In this document: piece by piece, positions 1 through 8,110 of the stretch | How positions within the stretch are numbered: the first letter of the stretch is position 1 | Layout of the letters: every line of letters begins with the position of its first letter | Source of the DNA: Azospirillum lipoferum | GTDB lineage: Bacteria; Pseudomonadota; Alphaproteobacteria; Azospirillales; Azospirillaceae | NCBI RefSeq assembly: GCF_024170005.1 | Contig: NZ_JALJXJ010000012.1 | Span: 62,001-126,000, forward strand | Direction: 5' to 3' | Length of the DNA stretch: 64,000 nt | The notes under the pieces: generated by a model | Database searches by the model: none | Told to the model about the DNA's origin: nothing | Seen by the model: the letters and a program-made list of their open reading frames with translations, nothing else | Translations under genes and position numbers: made by a program

Positions 1-1
1 G

Positions 2-1702
2 CGGCTGTCCTATGGCGAGCTGGCTCCCGTCGCCCTCGCCCTGCCGCCACGCGACGACGTGGCCCTGCGCGACCCGGCCAGCTTCCGCTACATCCGCCAG
101 CCGGTGGCACGGCTGGACGTGCGGGCGAAATCGACCGGCAAGGCCGTCTACGCCATCGACCAGAAGCTGGAGGGCATGCTCTACGCCGCGGTCCAGCATG
201 CGCCGAACCAGGGCACGACCGTCCAGTCCATCGCCAATGAGGCCGCGGTGGCGGCGATGCCCGGCGTCCATTCCGTCCACAAGCTGCCGGGTGCGGTGGC
301 GGTCGCCGCCGACAGCTGGTGGCGCGCCCGCAAGGCGGTTGAGGCGCTGTCGGTGAGCTGGTCGGCCCCGGCCCCCTCGGGTCTGGACACGGTGGCTGCC
401 GACTATGCGTCGGATGGTCTTCTGGCAGCACTGAAATCCTCCAAGGAAGCCGGACTTCCGGCGGAAACGGAGGGCGACGCCACCACCGCCTTCGCCACTG
501 CCGCCAAGGTGATCGAAGCGGAGTACGACGCCCCCTATCTGGTCCACGGCCAGTTGGAGCCGCCGTCGTCCATGGCGCGTTTCAACCCCGACGGCACGCT
601 GGAGCTGTGGGCGCCCAACCAGATGCCGGAGCTGTTCCAGTCGGTGGCGGCCCAGACCGCCGGGCTGGCACCGGACAAGGTCATCCTGCATTCGCCGATG
701 CTGGGCGGCTTCTTCGGCCGCCACTTCCTCTATGGCAGCGCCAACCCCTTCCTCCAGGCGATCCAGCTGGCGAAAGCCACCGGCCGGCCGGTGAAGGTGC
801 TGTGGTCGCGCGAGGAGGAGTTCCGCATGGATGCCCTCCGCCCGCTCAGCTTCAGCCGCTTCCGTGCCGCCATCGGCAAGGACGGTCGCCCCACCGCGAT
901 CCAGGCGCGCACGGTGGGCGAAGGACCGCTCGGCCGCTGGTTCGGCGCGGTGTTCAAGGATCCCGTCGACAGCTCGGCGGTGGAAGGCATCACGGAGAAG
1001 CCCTACGCCATCCCCAACCGGCGGATGGAGTATGTCAAGTTCCCGCATCCGGTGACCATCGCCTTCTGGCGCTCCGTCGGCCATTCGATGAACGACTTCT
1101 TCTATGAAGGCTTCCTGGACGAGATCGCCGATGCCGGCGGCCAGGATCCCTTCGTGCTGCGGATGGATCTGCTGAAGGACAAGCCGCGTCACCGCAAGCT
1201 GCTGGAGACCGTCGCGGCGATGTCCGGCGGCTGGAAGCGCGGCCCCTACGAGGTCGACGGCACCCGCCGCGCCCGCGGCGTCTCCATGGCCTCCCCCTTC
1301 GGGTCGGAGACGGCGACGATCGCCGAGGTGTCGGTCCAGGGCGGCGAGACGCAGGTCCACACTGTCTGGGTCGCCTTCGATCCCGGCAGCATCGTCAATC
1401 CCGCCATCGTGAAGTCGCAGGTGGAATCCGCCGTGGCGCTCGGGCTGTCGGCTACGCTGTTCGAGGAACTGGTCTACAAGGACGGCGTGCGCCAGTCGCA
1501 CAATTTCGACGAGTACCCGATCCTGTCACGCCGCTCCATGCCGGCGGTACATGTGGAGATCGTGGAGAGCGGCGCCCCGATGGGCGGCGTCGGCGAACCG
1601 GGCCTGCCCGGCGTTCCGCCGGCGGTGGTCAATGCGGTGGCGGCGCTGACCGGCCAGCGCATCCGCAGCCTGCCGCTGGCGAAGAACAAGATCGGCGTTT
1701 GA
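2..1702 (+). CDS. Isoquinoline 1-oxidoreductase-type molybdenum subunit (5' partial)
   Basis: The reading frame is open from the window edge, so the start is missing; 566 residues are visible. It belongs to the xanthine dehydrogenase superfamily, IorB branch: the large molybdopterin-binding subunit that hydroxylates N-heterocycles or oxidises aldehydes and passes electrons to a 2Fe-2S partner or cytochrome. Visible marks are the LSYGEL segment at the edge, a glycine-rich cofactor loop (LGGFFGRH), and near the C-terminus the GGVGEPG loop that carries the active-site glutamate of this family. The 2Fe-2S subunit expected upstream is outside the window. Substrate cannot be read from sequence; nicB at 28451-32050 is a second, distinct member of the superfamily in this window. 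Confidence 0.88.
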   Translation, partial: RLSYGELAPVALALPPRDDVALRDPASFRYIRQPVARLDVRAKSTGKAVYAIDQKLEGMLYAAVQHAPNQGTTVQSIANEAAVAAMPGVHSVHKLPGAVAVAADSWWRARKAVEALSVSWSAPAPSGLDTVAADYASDGLLAALKSSKEAGLPAETEGDATTAFATAAKVIEAEYDAPYLVHGQLEPPSSMARFNPDGTLELWAPNQMPELFQSVAAQTAGLAPDKVILHSPMLGGFFGRHFLYGSANPFLQAIQLAKATGRPVKVLWSREEEFRMDALRPLSFSRFRAAIGKDGRPTAIQARTVGEGPLGRWFGAVFKDPVDSSAVEGITEKPYAIPNRRMEYVKFPHPVTIAFWRSVGHSMNDFFYEGFLDEIADAGGQDPFVLRMDLLKDKPRHRKLLETVAAMSGGWKRGPYEVDGTRRARGVSMASPFGSETATIAEVSVQGGETQVHTVWVAFDPGSIVNPAIVKSQVESAVALGLSATLFEELVYKDGVRQSHNFDEYPILSRRSMPAVHVEIVESGAPMGGVGEPGLPGVPPAVVNAVAALTGQRIRSLPLAKNKIGV

Positions 1703-1715
1703 GCCCCGTCACAGC

Positions 1716-1755
1716 GCGTGAATGTCCGGAAACGTCGTTTCCATGACATTCACGC
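1716..1755. terminator. Nested hairpin after the molybdenum subunit gene
   Basis: An 11-bp outer stem (GCGTGAATGTC at 1716-1726 pairing with 1745-1755) encloses a second 6-bp stem (GGAAAC at 1728-1733 with GTTTCC at 1737-1742) and a GTC loop. It begins 13 bases after the stop codon. There is no T-run on either side, so a factor-dependent terminator or mRNA 3'-end stabiliser is more likely than a classical intrinsic terminator. A protein-binding palindrome is the alternative. Confidence 0.5.
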
Positions 1756-1872
1756 CGTCGGGTCTGCGTCCTAAACTTCGGGCATCCGCCAATTTCCGCC
1801 GCCTGTCTACCGACGGGGCGCTAGCGCCCCATGGCCGGCGCGGCCCGGAATGGCCCCGCACAGGAATTCCCC

Positions 1873-3081
1873 ATGGCCACCACCGCCGTTCAGTCCAGGG
1901 CGCCGCTCTATTGGCTGGCGCTCGGGTCCTTCGCCGTCGGAACCGAGAGCTTCATGATCGCGGCGATCCTGCCGGACATTGCCGCCGACCTGTCGGTCAG
2001 CGAACGGGCGGCGGGCCAACTGGTATCCGTCTTCGCGCTGACCTATGCCGCCAGTTCGCCATTGCTGACCGTCCTGACCGGAGCCGTCAGCCGCCGTCTT
2101 CTGCTGATCACCACCATGCTGGCCTTCGTCGCCGCCAATGTCGTGGCGGCGGTCGCCGGAAGCTATGGCGGGCTGATGGCGGCGCGCGTCCTGCTCGCCA
2201 TGGCGGCGGGGCTTTTCGTACCGAACGCCAATGCGCTGGCCGGCGTGCTGGTGCCACCGTCTGAGCGTGGCCGCGCCCTGTCCATCGTCACCAGCGGCCT
2301 CAGCCTCGCCATCGTGTTCGGCGTGCCGCTGGGCGCCGTCGTCGGCCACACGCTGGGCTGGCGCATGACTTTCGGCGGCGTCGCCGTTCTGTCTGTCGCC
2401 GCCGCCGCCGGGCTGCTGATCGGACTGCCGCGGGCCATCGGCTCTGCCGCCCCGGTGGTCGGACTGCGCGAACGGCTGGGAGCCCTGGCGAATCCGGCGG
2501 TGCGCCGGCCGCTGGCGGTCACCACCCTGTGGGCGATGGGTCCCTTCACCGTCTATCCCTACATCGCCTCCTACCTGCAACGGGTAACCGGGCTGGAGGG
2601 TGCTGCGGTCGGCATCGCCCTGTTCGCCTGGGGGCTGTCGGCCTTCATCGGGCTGGCGGTAGGTGGACGGCTGACCGACCGGCTGGGCGGCGCCCGCATC
2701 GTGGCGCTGACCCTGCCGCTGGTCGTGCTGGCGCTGGCCAGCCTGTCGCTGACGGCGGAACTGCTGCCTCCCACCTTGGCGCTGACCCCCGTCTTCATTG
2801 GCATCATGCTCTGGGGCTTTTCCGCCTGGGCCTTCTATCCCGGCCAGCAGGCCCGCCTGATCGGCATCGTCGGACCGAAGCACGCGCCGGTCATCCTGTC
2901 GGTCAACGCCTCCTTCCACTATTTAGGTTTCTCGGTGGGGGCAGGGCTGGGCTCGCTGGTGCTGGGCGTCGGCAGCGTGCGGGAATTGGGATGGGCCGGC
3001 GCACTCTGCGTCGCGCTGGCCTGCCTGATAGAGTTCGCCCCGGCCAAGGCGCCGCGGATGGCCCCTGCCGCGGCGGAATGA
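1873..3081 (+). CDS. MFS transporter, DHA1-type (AraJ/YdhP-like) exporter
   Basis: A 402-residue, 12-segment major facilitator. The N-terminal stretch FAVGTESFMIAAILPDIA and the cytoplasmic-loop residues after TM2 (TGAVSRR) resemble the drug:H+ antiporter-1 group, which includes AraJ, YdhP and NepI. Such proteins export sugars, purine ribosides or drugs; the substrate here is unknown. The start at 1873 is chosen because AGGAA lies six bases upstream; an in-frame ATG at 1831 would add 14 unlikely residues. It is a single gene, convergent with the hydrolase at 3096-4076, and the two stop codons sit in a small inverted repeat at 3079-3098. Confidence 0.85.
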   Translation: MATTAVQSRAPLYWLALGSFAVGTESFMIAAILPDIAADLSVSERAAGQLVSVFALTYAASSPLLTVLTGAVSRRLLLITTMLAFVAANVVAAVAGSYGGLMAARVLLAMAAGLFVPNANALAGVLVPPSERGRALSIVTSGLSLAIVFGVPLGAVVGHTLGWRMTFGGVAVLSVAAAAGLLIGLPRAIGSAAPVVGLRERLGALANPAVRRPLAVTTLWAMGPFTVYPYIASYLQRVTGLEGAAVGIALFAWGLSAFIGLAVGGRLTDRLGGARIVALTLPLVVLALASLSLTAELLPPTLALTPVFIGIMLWGFSAWAFYPGQQARLIGIVGPKHAPVILSVNASFHYLGFSVGAGLGSLVLGVGSVRELGWAGALCVALACLIEFAPAKAPRMAPAAAE

Positions 3082-3098
3082 ACCGGGAGTCAGGTTCA
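3079..3098. terminator. Small inverted repeat between convergent genes
   Basis: TGAACC (3079-3084) pairs with GGTTCA (3093-3098) around an 8-base loop. Each arm contains the stop codon of one of the two convergent genes. No T-run is present; it may be a weak bidirectional terminator or chance. Confidence 0.3.
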
Positions 3099-4076
3099 GC
3101 GGAACAAGGTCCGGCGAACCGTGTCGGCGGCCAGGATCACCGCTTCCTCCGCCTTGCGGACATGGCGGGTCATGCTGGCGAAGGAATGGGGAAGACCGTC
3201 GTGCAGCACCAGCCGGTGCGGGATGCCTGCCTGCTCCAGCCGCCGGGCGAGGCGCAGGCTGTCGTCGCGCAGGCAGTCCAGCCCGGCCGCCGCCACATGC
3301 AGCGGCGGCAACCCGCGCAGATCGGCAAGCAGCGGAGCCGCCGCGGGGTCGCGGGTGATGCCGCCATGGCCGAGATACTGCCGCCAATACCAGCGCATCC
3401 GCTCGGTGGTCAGGCCGAAGCGTCCGTCGCCGAACAGCCGGTGCGACTCGGTATCGAAGTCATGGGCGAACATGCCATAGAGCAGCATGGCGAAGGACAG
3501 CGGCGGCCCAGCCTCGTCCCGCGCGTCGAGCGCGAGGCCGAGCGCCAGATTGGCCCCCGCCGAATCGCCGCCGACGGCGATCCGCTCCGGATCCAGCCCA
3601 TGGCCGGCCCCATGGCGGACCACCCAGCGCAGGGCGGCCAGCGCTTCTCCCCGCTGGTGGGGGAAGCGCCGTTCTGGCGCCAAGCTATAGGCGACGGCGC
3701 AGACCACTGCTCCGCTGTGTCGGGCCAGCAGTCGCAGCAGCCGGTCATGGGTGTCGATGGAATTCACCACGAAGCCACCGCCGTGGAAATAGATCAGCAC
3801 CGGCAGGGGATGGCCATCCCCCGACGTTTCCGATGGCCGGATCAGGCGCAGACGCAAAGGGCCGGCGGGACCGTCCGTCACGACCTCCCTCACGTCGGCG
3901 GGCAACGCCGGGCCGTTCAGGAAGGTGTGATAACGCTCTGCCGCATCGCGTGCCTCGGCAAGCGGCTGGCGCAACGGGTCGGCGGGAACCAAGCCGGCGC
4001 GGGCGGCCAGAGCGCCCAGTTCGACGACCTCCGGATCGAGCAACTCACGCTGAAACGGCAGAACGGTGTCCGGCAT
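3096..4076 (-). CDS. Alpha/beta hydrolase, hormone-sensitive-lipase family
   Basis: A 326-residue carboxylesterase of the HSL (bacterial family IV) type. It carries the oxyanion-hole motif HGGGF, the nucleophile elbow GDSAGAN and, near the C-terminus, the histidine in LPHSF. It probably hydrolyses short-chain or aryl esters in the cytosol; no signal peptide is seen. The ATG at 4076 is preferred because AGGGAG lies seven bases upstream; a GTG at 4097 overlapping the upstream stop codon is the alternative. It lies 17 bases downstream of the XRE-cupin regulator at 4094-4714 on the same strand, so the two are very likely co-transcribed and the regulator may respond to the ester or its product. 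Confidence 0.85.
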   Translation of the reverse strand: MPDTVLPFQRELLDPEVVELGALAARAGLVPADPLRQPLAEARDAAERYHTFLNGPALPADVREVVTDGPAGPLRLRLIRPSETSGDGHPLPVLIYFHGGGFVVNSIDTHDRLLRLLARHSGAVVCAVAYSLAPERRFPHQRGEALAALRWVVRHGAGHGLDPERIAVGGDSAGANLALGLALDARDEAGPPLSFAMLLYGMFAHDFDTESHRLFGDGRFGLTTERMRWYWRQYLGHGGITRDPAAAPLLADLRGLPPLHVAAAGLDCLRDDSLRLARRLEQAGIPHRLVLHDGLPHSFASMTRHVRKAEEAVILAADTVRRTLFR

Positions 4077-4093
4077 CGACGCTCTCCCTAGGG

Positions 4094-4714
4094 TCACAGG
4101 ATGTAGGACATGACGAGGTACAGCACTGCCTCGCCATCGCCGGAATTACGGTAACGGTGGGGAGCGTCGGCCTCGAACAGGATCGAGTCGCCCTCCTCCA
4201 GCCGGTGCTCTCCGTCGGCGGTGGCGATTTCGACCCGACCGCGGCCGACCAGGATGTTCTCGATGGTGCCAGGGGAATGGCCGTCGGAGGCCTCATCGGC
4301 GCCGGGCGACAGGCGCAGTTCGTAGAACTCGACCTGCCGCTCGCCCTTCAGTGGGAACAGGGCACGCGAGGTGAAAAGGCCATCGCGGGAAGTCAGGCTG
4401 CGCTGCTCCACCCGCCGGATCACCGTGGTACCGGCTTCGCCGCCGGTGCTGAGCAGACTGGAGAAGGACAGATCCAGCGCCTTGGCGACTGTCCACAGCG
4501 TGCCGATGTCGGGGCGGTGCCGCCCCTCCTCGATCGCCATCAGAATATGTGGGTCACTGCCGGACAGCTGCGCCAGCCCGTCGACCGACAGCCCCTGGCG
4601 CCGGCGGAAGCCGCGCAGATTGTCGCCGATCACCCCGACAAGCTGATCGAGGGACGACGGGGCGGACGGCGGGGCGGAAGATTGGCCGGCGGATGGGGCG
4701 GTATCGATCGTCAT
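4094..4714 (-). CDS. XRE-family regulator with C-terminal cupin
   Basis: A 206-residue transcription factor. A helix-turn-helix of the XRE/Cro type covers about residues 25-90, and a small cupin sensor domain (LRLSPGADEASDGHSPG, later EGDSILFEADAPHRYRN) fills the C-terminal third. Cupin-linked XRE proteins such as PuuR or SutR bind a small ligand and usually repress a neighbouring catabolic gene. The start at 4714 has AGGAG nine bases upstream; a longer frame to 4765 has no such site. The downstream partner is the alpha/beta hydrolase. A perfect 6+3+6 palindrome at 4798-4812 in the AT-rich promoter region is a plausible autoregulatory operator. Confidence 0.88.
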   Translation of the reverse strand: MTIDTAPSAGQSSAPPSAPSSLDQLVGVIGDNLRGFRRRQGLSVDGLAQLSGSDPHILMAIEEGRHRPDIGTLWTVAKALDLSFSSLLSTGGEAGTTVIRRVEQRSLTSRDGLFTSRALFPLKGERQVEFYELRLSPGADEASDGHSPGTIENILVGRGRVEIATADGEHRLEEGDSILFEADAPHRYRNSGDGEAVLYLVMSYIL

Positions 4715-4797
4715 GGCTCCATTCTCCTGCGGCAGGACCAGCCGGAGCGACACGGCTCGCCCCAACGCCTATCGGCAGGATTGAACACCACGAATGA

Positions 4798-4812
4798 CTA
4801 CTTATCAAGTAG
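4798..4812. promoter_or_regulatory. Palindrome in the promoter region of the XRE-cupin gene
   Basis: CTACTT-ATC-AAGTAG is a perfect inverted repeat 84 bases upstream of the XRE-cupin start codon. It lies in the most AT-rich stretch of the neighbourhood (4795-4890), where TATATT on the minus strand could serve as a -10 element just upstream of it. Position and symmetry fit an autoregulatory operator; this is inference. Confidence 0.5.
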
Positions 4813-4907
4813 GCAAATATATTTTTGTGTGTGAATTATTCCGCTGACTTTCATTTAGTACATAAATATTATGTTGAAATAGGCATATCTGACGGAAAAG
4901 CAGAAAC

Positions 4908-4942
4908 GCCACGCCCGTCCGGGACGATTGGACGGGCGTGGC
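4908..4942 (-). terminator. Intrinsic terminator of the hibernation-factor gene
   Basis: A perfect 13-bp stem (4908-4920 with 4930-4942) and a 9-base loop lie 33 bases past the stop codon of the gene at 4976-5338. Reading on the minus strand the stem is followed by a T-rich run (GTTTCTGCTTTTCC), as expected for a rho-independent terminator. Confidence 0.8.
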
Positions 4943-4975
4943 GCTGGTTGGATCGGAACGGAAAGACCGGGCCGT

Positions 4976-5338
4976 TTAAGACAGGGCGGCATCCGCCGCA
5001 TGCGACTTCACCTCGTGACGGTGACGTTCGGCGAAACGCTCCAGCGCGCGGCGGGCAGCGTCGAAGGCGTCACGGATGGCCGCATCGGCGCTCTCGTGGC
5101 CATGGCTGCCGGGTTTATCGCTGTGCACGACCAGTTCGTCTCCGGGAACGGTCAGGGCAACCTGGACGGTGTAGTGCTTGCCCTGATGCTGGTGGCGGTG
5201 CGGCACCTCGAAGACCACGCGCTTGGCTATGATGCGCCCGAAGAAGCGATCGAGCCTGTCGGCATGCTCGCGGATCAGATGCTCCAGGGCGGGAGAGGAG
5301 TCGATGTTGCGGAAGGCGATCTGCAACGGCTGACGCAT
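4976..5338 (-). CDS. Short ribosome hibernation factor, HPF/RaiA family
   Basis: A 120-residue protein of the sigma-54 modulation/HPF/RaiA fold. These proteins bind the decoding centre of the 30S subunit and silence ribosomes during starvation or low oxygen. It is the short form, lacking the long-HPF C-terminal dimerisation domain. The tail is rich in His and Lys (RHRHEVKSHAADAA). The ATG at 5338 is chosen because AAGGAG lies seven bases upstream; an ATG six bases earlier would be too close to that site. It is monocistronic, followed by a strong terminator at 4908-4942 and preceded by an FNR-type half-conserved box at 5481-5494, suggesting oxygen control. Confidence 0.85.
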   Translation of the reverse strand: MRQPLQIAFRNIDSSPALEHLIREHADRLDRFFGRIIAKRVVFEVPHRHQHQGKHYTVQVALTVPGDELVVHSDKPGSHGHESADAAIRDAFDAARRALERFAERHRHEVKSHAADAALS

Positions 5339-5480
5339 GACCATACTCCTTGTTCTGCGCGCGGGGTGCGGCGCCTGGGCCGCCTTCCCCGCGGGGCCCG
5401 CCTCCTCCGCCGGCCGATCGGTGAGGGACCGGCGAGAGGGGCTTGGTGATCTCAGGATCGCACAGCGGTGGATTCGCGCA

Positions 5481-5494
5481 TTAATCTGCATCAA
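5481..5494 (-). promoter_or_regulatory. FNR/FixK-type box upstream of the hibernation factor
   Basis: Read on the minus strand the sequence is TTGAT-GCAG-ATTAA, one base away from the FNR/Anr/FixK consensus TTGAT-N4-ATCAA. It lies about 145 bases upstream of the hibernation-factor start codon in an otherwise gene-free stretch. Function is inferred from match and position only. Confidence 0.45.
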
Positions 5495-5551
5495 TGCGGC
5501 CCTTGGTTGCCGGATGTAGACTCCCGCCCGTTTTTCAGGCCAACCCAAGTT

Positions 5552-6652
5552 TCAAGTAAGGCCGATCAGATGGATCAGGGTTAGGCTGATGGTGCCCAGC
5601 GCCAGCAGCGAGAGGACCACCGCCGCGGTAACCCGCCCACCGGCCCGCGCCACCGTCCGCACATCGACCCCCAGCCCGAGTGCTGCCATCGACACCACCG
5701 TCAGCAGGGTCGCCGCGTGTTCCATCGCCGGCAGGGCGGCCTGTGGGATGAGGTCGAACGAGCGCAGGGCGATCATCGCCAGGAAGCCCTGGATGAACCA
5801 AGGCACGAGATGATGAACCGGCGGACGGGCCGGACGCGGACGTTCGGCACTGGCGGCGGCCTCTCCACCCAGCCGGGGCGCCAGCAGCGACAGCAGAAGG
5901 CAGACCGGCCCCAGCATCAGCACCCGGACCAGTTTCACCAGCGTGCCGACCTGCACGGCGGTGGCGCCCAGCGGCGTGGCGGCGGCGATGACCTGCGGCA
6001 CGGCATAGACGGTCAGCCCCGCCAGCGCGCCATACTGCACCCCGCTCAGCCGCAGCCCCATACCCAGCAGCGGCAGGCCGAGCACGACGGCGACGCCCAG
6101 CACGGCGGTGAAGGCAATGGAGGCGGCGACATCGTCGCTGTGCGCGTCGATCACCGGCGCCACCGCGGCAATGGCCGAGTTGCCGCAGATCGCGTTGCCG
6201 CAGGCCACCAGCACCGCCATGCGCACCGGCAGGCCGAGCAGCCGCCCGATCCCGAACCCGGCCAGCAGCGCCAGCGCCACCACCCCCGCAATACCCAGGA
6301 GAAGGCTCGGCCCGGCCGACAGGATGGTGGCGGCGCTGACCGACGCGCCGAGAAGGACAACCGCCACCTCCAGCAGGATCTTTGCGGAGAAGGCGATGCC
6401 CGATTGCCAGCGCGCCGACGGCGTCCAGAGGGAGCGGAGCGTGGTGCCGATCAGGATCGCCAGCACCAGTGCCTCGATCCACACCTCGCCGAACAGCGCC
6501 ACCTCCGCCGATGCCGCGGCAAAGGCAAGTGCGGTGACGGTGACGCACAATGCCAAGCCGGGCAGAAGTCTGCGGATATGGGCAAGCGCCGGATGGGCGA
6601 GCGCAGGCTTTCCCGGCACCGCCTTTTCCGGTGCCGCAGTGTCGGGTGTCAT
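5552..6652 (-). CDS. YeiH family (UPF0324) putative sulfate exporter
   Basis: A 366-residue integral membrane protein with about ten hydrophobic segments and the family-typical stretches ARFGEVWIEALVLAI-like TM2, CGNAICGNSAIAA and the C-terminal LGVDVRTV region. UPF0324/YeiH proteins are annotated as putative sulfate exporters on limited evidence; a role in taurine or sulfite metabolism has been proposed for relatives. The start at 6652 is supported by GGAG nine bases upstream; an ATG at 6667 has no ribosome site. No LysR partner (YeiE type) is adjacent. It is monocistronic between the hibernation factor and a helicase. Confidence 0.85.
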   Translation of the reverse strand: MTPDTAAPEKAVPGKPALAHPALAHIRRLLPGLALCVTVTALAFAAASAEVALFGEVWIEALVLAILIGTTLRSLWTPSARWQSGIAFSAKILLEVAVVLLGASVSAATILSAGPSLLLGIAGVVALALLAGFGIGRLLGLPVRMAVLVACGNAICGNSAIAAVAPVIDAHSDDVAASIAFTAVLGVAVVLGLPLLGMGLRLSGVQYGALAGLTVYAVPQVIAAATPLGATAVQVGTLVKLVRVLMLGPVCLLLSLLAPRLGGEAAASAERPRPARPPVHHLVPWFIQGFLAMIALRSFDLIPQAALPAMEHAATLLTVVSMAALGLGVDVRTVARAGGRVTAAVVLSLLALGTISLTLIHLIGLT

Positions 6653-6760
6653 CGAACGGGTCTCCATGAACGATCGGGAACGGCCAATAACACCGTTCCG
6701 ATACGTGAAATTATGGAGGCCGCATCCGATCACATCCAACGCAAAGACGTGATGCATTCG

Positions 6761-6775
6761 ATAAACTGAGTTTAT
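6761..6775. promoter_or_regulatory. Inverted repeat between helicase end and yeiH-type gene
   Basis: ATAAAC-TGA-GTTTAT is a perfect 6+3+6 repeat, AT-rich compared with its surroundings. It lies four bases past the helicase stop codon and about 110 bases upstream of the YeiH-type start. It could be a regulator site for the latter gene or a weak hairpin; neither is established. Confidence 0.3.
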
Positions 6776-6778
6776 GGA

Positions 6779-7981
6779 TTAGGCCAACAGTCCATCGTTG
6801 AATTCGGGCACCTGCCACGGCCCGCCGAGATCGGCATTGCGCAGCAGAAGCACCAGCTCCTCGCGCGAGCGGGTGACGGCGGTGTAGAGCCAGCGCCAGC
6901 GATGCTCCCGGAAGGCAGCGGAATCGTCGACCACGGTGACCGACGGGAACTCCGATCCCTGCGAGGCATGGCAGGTGATCAGCCACGCCCAGTCGTAAAG
7001 CTGGATGTCCTTGCCCACCCGCGGCTGGACCATCCCCTCGGTGTAATGGGCCTGGAACATCCAGGGATGGACGATCAGCTTGCTGCGCGACCGCACCTCG
7101 TCCTCCATCTGCACACCGAGCGACCACAGGCCGGCATCGCGGCCCTGCGCCTCGGCGGCCGGGCGGGTCAGCGCGCCGATCATGCCGTTATAGAGCCCCT
7201 CGTCCTTCTGGTTGCGCCGGCAGATGACGCGCTCTCCCGCCTGCGGCATCGTCGAGTCGTGCCCGAGCAGCTTGCGCATCCGCTTGGTATAGGTGGTCCG
7301 GACGCGGTGGGTGCCGCAGATCGCCTGCGACGACGGCCGCATCACCAATGACTGGGTGCGGTGCTCCAGCGGCAGGACATGGACCTTGCCGACCGAGCCG
7401 AAACGCCGCGGCATCTCCTGCCGGCGCAGCAGGTGGGCCAGCCGGATCACCGGGCTTTCGCGGGCGGTGCGGTGCGGCTCGGTCAGGCGGAAATCGGGCT
7501 CGCCGCTGGTGAACAGCCCCTGCCCGGAGACCGGTGGCAACTGGTAATCGTCGGCGATGACGAGGATCTTCTTGCCGGTCCGCATCAGGTCGCGCGCCAG
7601 ATCGTCGCCGATCATCGACCCCTCGTCGCAGACGATCAGATCGGCATCGGCCACCGGCCCGTCGCTGCGGCGGGCGAAGAACAGCTCGCCGCTGTCGCCA
7701 TCCTTGCGCGGGGCGTAGAGCAGCGAATGCAGCGTCGCCGCTCCCTCGATCCCCTTCTGGCGCAGGACCTGGGCCGCTTTGCCGGTGGGGGCGCCCACCA
7801 CATAGTCGGTCAGCCGGCGCCGCTCCAGCAGATGCTCCAGCGCGAAGGCGGTGGTCTTGGTCTTGCCGGTCCCGGCCTCTCCGGCCAGCCAGAAGACCTG
7901 CTGGGCGCCGTCGTCCTTGTACCAAGCGTCGATCGCCTGGATGGCGCGATGCTGCTCGTCGGTCGGGCTGTCGGACTGCAT
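6779..7981 (-). CDS. Stand-alone RecD-like superfamily 1 helicase
   Basis: A 400-residue SF1B helicase. It shows a Q-motif glutamine (Gln10), Walker A GEAGTGKT with Lys40, a Walker B variant (LIVCDEGSM), the motif III region ADDYQLPPV, and C-terminal motifs TCHASQGSEF (V) and YTAVTRSREE (VI). The nearest groups are RecD2 and the phage T4 Dda type. It is about half the length of RecD2 and has no long N-terminal extension. No recB or recC lies nearby. It probably unwinds DNA 5' to 3' in repair or fork restart. It is divergent from the metallo-hydrolase at 8111, and no clear ribosome site is seen before its ATG. Confidence 0.85.
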   Translation of the reverse strand: MQSDSPTDEQHRAIQAIDAWYKDDGAQQVFWLAGEAGTGKTKTTAFALEHLLERRRLTDYVVGAPTGKAAQVLRQKGIEGAATLHSLLYAPRKDGDSGELFFARRSDGPVADADLIVCDEGSMIGDDLARDLMRTGKKILVIADDYQLPPVSGQGLFTSGEPDFRLTEPHRTARESPVIRLAHLLRRQEMPRRFGSVGKVHVLPLEHRTQSLVMRPSSQAICGTHRVRTTYTKRMRKLLGHDSTMPQAGERVICRRNQKDEGLYNGMIGALTRPAAEAQGRDAGLWSLGVQMEDEVRSRSKLIVHPWMFQAHYTEGMVQPRVGKDIQLYDWAWLITCHASQGSEFPSVTVVDDSAAFREHRWRWLYTAVTRSREELVLLLRNADLGGPWQVPEFNDGLLA

Positions 7982-8110
7982 TGGATCGAACCAGGATCAA
8001 ACCATGAATGAAGGCGGCACAGTAGCCCGATCACTTGCTCCCGGTCCATAGAACTTCAGCGCAGCGATACCATCTCCTCCGAGACCACGGTTTCAGAGGA
8101 TCCGGTACGC

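Noticed and set aside
2529-4091. 520-codon plus-strand open frame spanning two genes
   Set aside because: It overlaps the MFS gene in another frame and runs antisense through the esterase, which carries all catalytic motifs.
4825-5232. 135-codon plus-strand frame beginning in the AT-rich stretch
   Set aside because: It runs through the terminator hairpin and antisense to the hibernation factor.
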